DNA from: CAZLIC01 sp964559535
Lineage (GTDB): Bacteria > Pseudomonadota > Alphaproteobacteria > Rhodobacterales > Rhodobacteraceae
Direction: 5' to 3'
Assembly: GCA_964559535.1 (NCBI GenBank)
Contig: CAZLIC010000118.1
Location: forward strand, 1 to 9,711
DNA: 9,711 nt
The position numbers and the translations under genes are program-made. This document shows, one piece after another, positions 7,238 through 9,711 of the stretch (position 1 is its first letter; every line of letters starts with the position of its first letter). Under the pieces are notes generated by a model. The model did not search any database and was not told the origin of the DNA. It was given only the letters and a program-made list of their open reading frames with translations.

Positions 7238-9469
7238 ATGGACCGCCTTCCCGACAAGGCCGCGATCCTGGCATGGATTGCCGACAACCCCGACAAGTCG
7301 GCCAAGCGCGACCTGGCGCAGGCCTTTGGCATCAAGGGGTCTGCCGCGCGGGTGGAACTGAAGCGGATGCTGCGCGAACTGGCTGAGGAGGGCGAGGTCC
7401 GGCAGGAGCGGCGGGTCTGGCGGGCGGCGGGGCAGGTGCCGCCGGTGACCGTGCTGAAGATCGAAGGGCCGGACGCCGCGGGCGACCTTTTCGCCCATCC
7501 GGCCGAAGACGGGCATGACGGCGTGCGTGTGCTGATGTTGCCGCGGCCGGGTGACCCGGCGCTGGGCGCGGGCGACCGGGTGCTGGCCAGGCTGACCGAG
7601 ATGCCCGAGAACGCGCGTGCAGACGGGGGGCATTCCCACACCGCGCGGCTGATCCGCAAGCTGGAGAGCGGTGGGCTGCGGGTGCTGGGCATTTTCCGCG
7701 CCGGGTCGGACGGCGGGCGGGTGGTGCCCGTCGACAAGGGCGAGACGAAAGAGTGGCGCATCCCGCGCGATGCCACCCATGGCGCCAAGGACGGCGAGTT
7801 GGTCGAGGCCGAGGCGATGGGGCCACGGCGGCTGGGCCTGCCGCAGGCGCGCGTGCTGTCGGTGCTGGGTGACCCCGGTGCGCCGAAGGCCGTCAGCCTG
7901 ATTGCCATCCGCCAGCACGGGCTGTCGGACGTGTTCCCCGATGCGGCGCTGGCCGAGGCCGAGGCGGCCGAAGAGCCGGGCGCCGAGGCGCGCGAGGACC
8001 TGCGGCATCTGCCCTTCGTCACCATCGACCCGCCCGACGCGCGCGACCGCGACGATGCAGTATACGCCGAGAAGGACGGCGAAGGCTGGGCGGTGTGGGT
8101 GGCGATAGCCGATGTGGCGGCCCAGGTGCGCCCCGGATCGGCCTTGGACCGCGAGGCGCGGGCGCGCGGCAATTCCACCTACTTCCCCGACCGCATGGTG
8201 CCGATGCTGCCCGACCGGCTGTCGGGTGACCTGTGTTCGCTGCATGCGGGTGTGGACCGCGCCGTGCTGGCGGTGCGGTTGAGCCTTGATGCCCACGGGC
8301 AGAAGGTGGCGCACCGGTTTTGCCGCGGGATCATCCGGTCGGTCGCGGCGCTGCACTATGCGCAGGTGCAGGCGGCGGTGGGTGGCGCGCCGGACGAGGC
8401 CTGTGCGCCGCTGATGGAGCGGGTGCTGCGGCCGCTTTACGACGCCTATGCCGCGGCGGCCCATGCGCGCAACCTGCGTCAACCGCTGGACCTGGACCTG
8501 CCGGAACGGCGGATCGAGATCAACGATGCAGGCAAGGTGGTGTCGGTGGCGTTCCGCGACAGGCTCGAGGCCCACCGGCTGATCGAGGAATTCATGGTGG
8601 CAGCCAATGTGGCGGCGGCCGAGGAGCTGACAAGGCTGAAGTCGCCGCTGCTGTTCCGGGTGCACGAGGAACCGAGCCCCGAGAAGCTGGACGCGCTGCG
8701 CGAGGTGGTCGAGGCTTCGGGGTTCACTCTGGCCAAGGGGCAGGTGCTGCAGACGGCGCACCTGAACCGGCTGCTGAAACAGGCCGAGGGGACCGACCAG
8801 CAGGAATTGCTGAACATCACCACGCTGCGGTCCATGCAGCAGGCCTTCTATCATCCGCAGAACCTGGGCCATTTCGGGCTGGCGCTGCGGGCCTATGCGC
8901 ATTTCACCAGCCCCATCCGCCGCTATGCCGACCTGATCGTGCACCGCGCGCTGATTTCGGCGCACCACTGGGGGAAGGACGGGCTGTCGGCCGCGGATAC
9001 CGAGCAGCTGGACGACACGGCCAAGCTGATCTCCGAGGCGGAACGGCGGTCGATGGCGGCCGAGCGCGATACGACCGACCGTTATCTGGCGGCCTACCTG
9101 GCCGACCGGGCCGGGCAGATCATGCAGGGGCGGATTTCCGGCGTGCAGCGGTTCGGGCTGTTCGTGAAGCTGGATGACAGCGGCGCCGACGGTCTGGTGC
9201 CGATCCGCGAGGTGGGTCGCGAGTTCTTCCACTACGATGCCGACGCGCAGACGCTGATGGGGTCGCAGACCGGCACGGTGATCGGCATGGGCCAGCGGGT
9301 GACGGTGCGGCTGACCGAGGCGGTGCCGGTGACGGGGGGCATCCTGCTGGAACTGCTGGAGGTGGCCGACCGGGCCTTGCCCGGGCACCGCTCGAAGGTC
9401 GCCGGCGTGCCGCGCCGGGGCGCGCGCCCTGCAGCGGCGCCGAAGCGCCGGGTGGTGCGGCGGCGCTGA
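7238..9469 (+). CDS. rnr: Ribonuclease R (3'-5' exoribonuclease, RNB family)
   Basis: This is a processive hydrolytic 3'-to-5' exoribonuclease that degrades structured RNA, with roles in mRNA turnover, rRNA quality control and trans-translation. It has 743 residues and starts at ATG 7238 with GGAGG at 7229-7233. The domains are an N-terminal helix-turn-helix (about 1-60), cold-shock-like RNA-binding regions (about 65-220), the RNB catalytic domain (about 250-580), an S1 domain (about 626-708; QGRISGVQRFGLFVKL) and a basic tail ending PKRRVVRRR. The RNB active site TIDPPDARDRDDAV starts at T262; D264, D270, D272 and D273 match the spacing of the four metal-binding aspartates of RNase II and R. 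HFTSPIRRYADLIVHR (from H555) is the conserved RNA-end binding block. It is slightly shorter than E. coli RNase R (813), as expected for alphaproteobacteria. The S1 domain and helix-turn-helix favour RNase R over RNase II. It is likely a separate transcription unit. Confidence 0.95.
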   Translation: MDRLPDKAAILAWIADNPDKSAKRDLAQAFGIKGSAARVELKRMLRELAEEGEVRQERRVWRAAGQVPPVTVLKIEGPDAAGDLFAHPAEDGHDGVRVLMLPRPGDPALGAGDRVLARLTEMPENARADGGHSHTARLIRKLESGGLRVLGIFRAGSDGGRVVPVDKGETKEWRIPRDATHGAKDGELVEAEAMGPRRLGLPQARVLSVLGDPGAPKAVSLIAIRQHGLSDVFPDAALAEAEAAEEPGAEAREDLRHLPFVTIDPPDARDRDDAVYAEKDGEGWAVWVAIADVAAQVRPGSALDREARARGNSTYFPDRMVPMLPDRLSGDLCSLHAGVDRAVLAVRLSLDAHGQKVAHRFCRGIIRSVAALHYAQVQAAVGGAPDEACAPLMERVLRPLYDAYAAAAHARNLRQPLDLDLPERRIEINDAGKVVSVAFRDRLEAHRLIEEFMVAANVAAAEELTRLKSPLLFRVHEEPSPEKLDALREVVEASGFTLAKGQVLQTAHLNRLLKQAEGTDQQELLNITTLRSMQQAFYHPQNLGHFGLALRAYAHFTSPIRRYADLIVHRALISAHHWGKDGLSAADTEQLDDTAKLISEAERRSMAAERDTTDRYLAAYLADRAGQIMQGRISGVQRFGLFVKLDDSGADGLVPIREVGREFFHYDADAQTLMGSQTGTVIGMGQRVTVRLTEAVPVTGGILLELLEVADRALPGHRSKVAGVPRRGARPAAAPKRRVVRRR

Positions 9470-9505
9470 CCGGGCGCTCCCGCGGGCTTCGCCCTTGGGT
9501 CCGGC

Positions 9506-9530
9506 AAAGGGGGGCCATGGGCCCCCCTTT
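9506..9530. terminator. Bidirectional-looking terminator hairpin downstream of rnr
   Basis: AAAGGGGGGCC (9506-9516) and GGCCCCCCTTT (9520-9530) form a perfect 11-bp stem with an ATG loop, 36 nt after the rnr stop. The flanking AAA and TTT are symmetric, so either strand would give a GC-rich stem ending in a short U-tract. The T-tract is only three long, so termination may be partial. Sequence around it (CCGGCAAAGG, GAACCCCCGC) has the look of a dispersed intergenic repeat of Rhodobacterales; this last point is recall, not shown here. Confidence 0.6.
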
Positions 9531-9602
9531 GAACCCCCGCGCCGGGCACGATCCGCCCGCGCGGCGCTGACGCGCGCAATGGCGCAACCTGCCCCGGCCC
9601 AA

Positions 9603-9696
9603 GGGGGTATTTGGACAAAAATGAGAACGCAGAGGCAGAAGAAGCGTCCAAGCCCCTGCCTTCTTCCTTGTCCATTCACCTTGCCCAAATACCCCC
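9603..9696. repeat. 94-bp intergenic element with 16-bp inverted ends
   Basis: GGGGGTATTTGGACAA at 9603-9618 and TTGCCCAAATACCCCC at 9681-9696 are inverted repeats with 15 of 16 matches, 12 of them uninterrupted. Inside, GGACAA (9613-9618) can alternatively pair with TTGTCC (9668-9673), and GGCAG (9634-9638) with CTGCC (9656-9660). Transcripts from either strand could fold into a long, interrupted stem. No open reading frame of note lies inside. Candidates are a small palindromic dispersed repeat, a MITE-like remnant or a shared terminator with a converging gene. Confidence 0.6.
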
Positions 9697-9711
9697 GGGT
9701 GGGTCCGGGAG

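Larger units (their letters stand above)
9470..9711. other. Non-coding, palindrome-rich 3' end of the window
   Basis: I find no convincing gene in these 242 bases after rnr. They contain in order a short GGGC-TTC-GCCC hairpin (9484-9494), a strong G6/C6 hairpin, an imperfect GC stem (GCGCC at 9539 with GGCGC at 9563, and GGGC at 9544 with GCCC at 9555, with a bulge), and a 94-bp element with inverted ends. The sequence from 9603 is markedly more A-rich than the genes. TGGGTCCGG occurs at 9496 and again at 9700, possibly the start of another copy of the same repeat type. The next gene lies outside the window. Confidence 0.6.

Noticed and set aside
7205..9688. An 827-codon open frame on the minus strand opposite rnr
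   Set aside because: The + strand gene is RNase R with all catalytic motifs. The antisense product is rich in His, Arg, Gln and Pro with no recognisable domain, the usual result of reading a GC-rich gene backwards with few stop codons.

Overview
The window reads as chromosomal DNA of a GC-rich alphaproteobacterium, most likely of the Rhodobacter/Paracoccus group (Rhodobacterales). The reasons are the strong G/C bias at third codon positions, the glycerol-type ABC transporter gene set, and the style of the intergenic palindromes (GGTGGGCA hairpin, G6/C6 hairpin, GGGGGTATTTGG motif). The taxonomic call is inference from pattern and recall. All eight supported genes lie on the + strand.

Positions 1-5560 hold a compact ABC importer operon in the order glpV (substrate-binding protein, 5' end cut off by the window), glpS (ATPase), glpT (ATPase), glpP (permease), glpQ (permease), glpU (small DUF2160-type membrane protein). 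This is the component set of the glycerol uptake system characterised in Rhizobium leguminosarum. Gaps are 12 nt or less, or the genes overlap, except for a 94-nt gap after glpV that holds two hairpins. The two ATPases have complementary defects: GlpS has a normal LSGGQ signature but Ser in place of the switch His, while GlpT has a normal switch His but LTPDNK in place of LSGGQ. They therefore look like an obligate heterodimer with one consensus and one degenerate ATP site. The genes for glycerol catabolism (glpD, glpK, glpR) are not in this window.

Positions 5571/5631-7149 hold a BlaI/MecI-type winged-helix repressor overlapping a four-helix M56 (BlaR1-like) membrane metallopeptidase. The peptidase has an intact HELQH zinc motif but no penicillin-binding sensor domain, and no beta-lactamase gene is nearby. 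The pair starts right after glpU with no visible terminator, so read-through from the transporter operon is possible. A tandem 12-bp repeat sits at the repressor start.

Positions 7238-9469 encode ribonuclease R, complete with helix-turn-helix, RNB and S1 domains. The last 242 bases carry no convincing gene. They are packed with inverted repeats: a terminator-like 11-bp hairpin and a 94-bp element bounded by 16-bp inverted ends.

Most of the window is ordinary housekeeping and transport. The points that deserve a second look are the asymmetric ATPase pair, the sensor-less BlaI/M56 module behind the transporter, and the palindromic intergenic elements.
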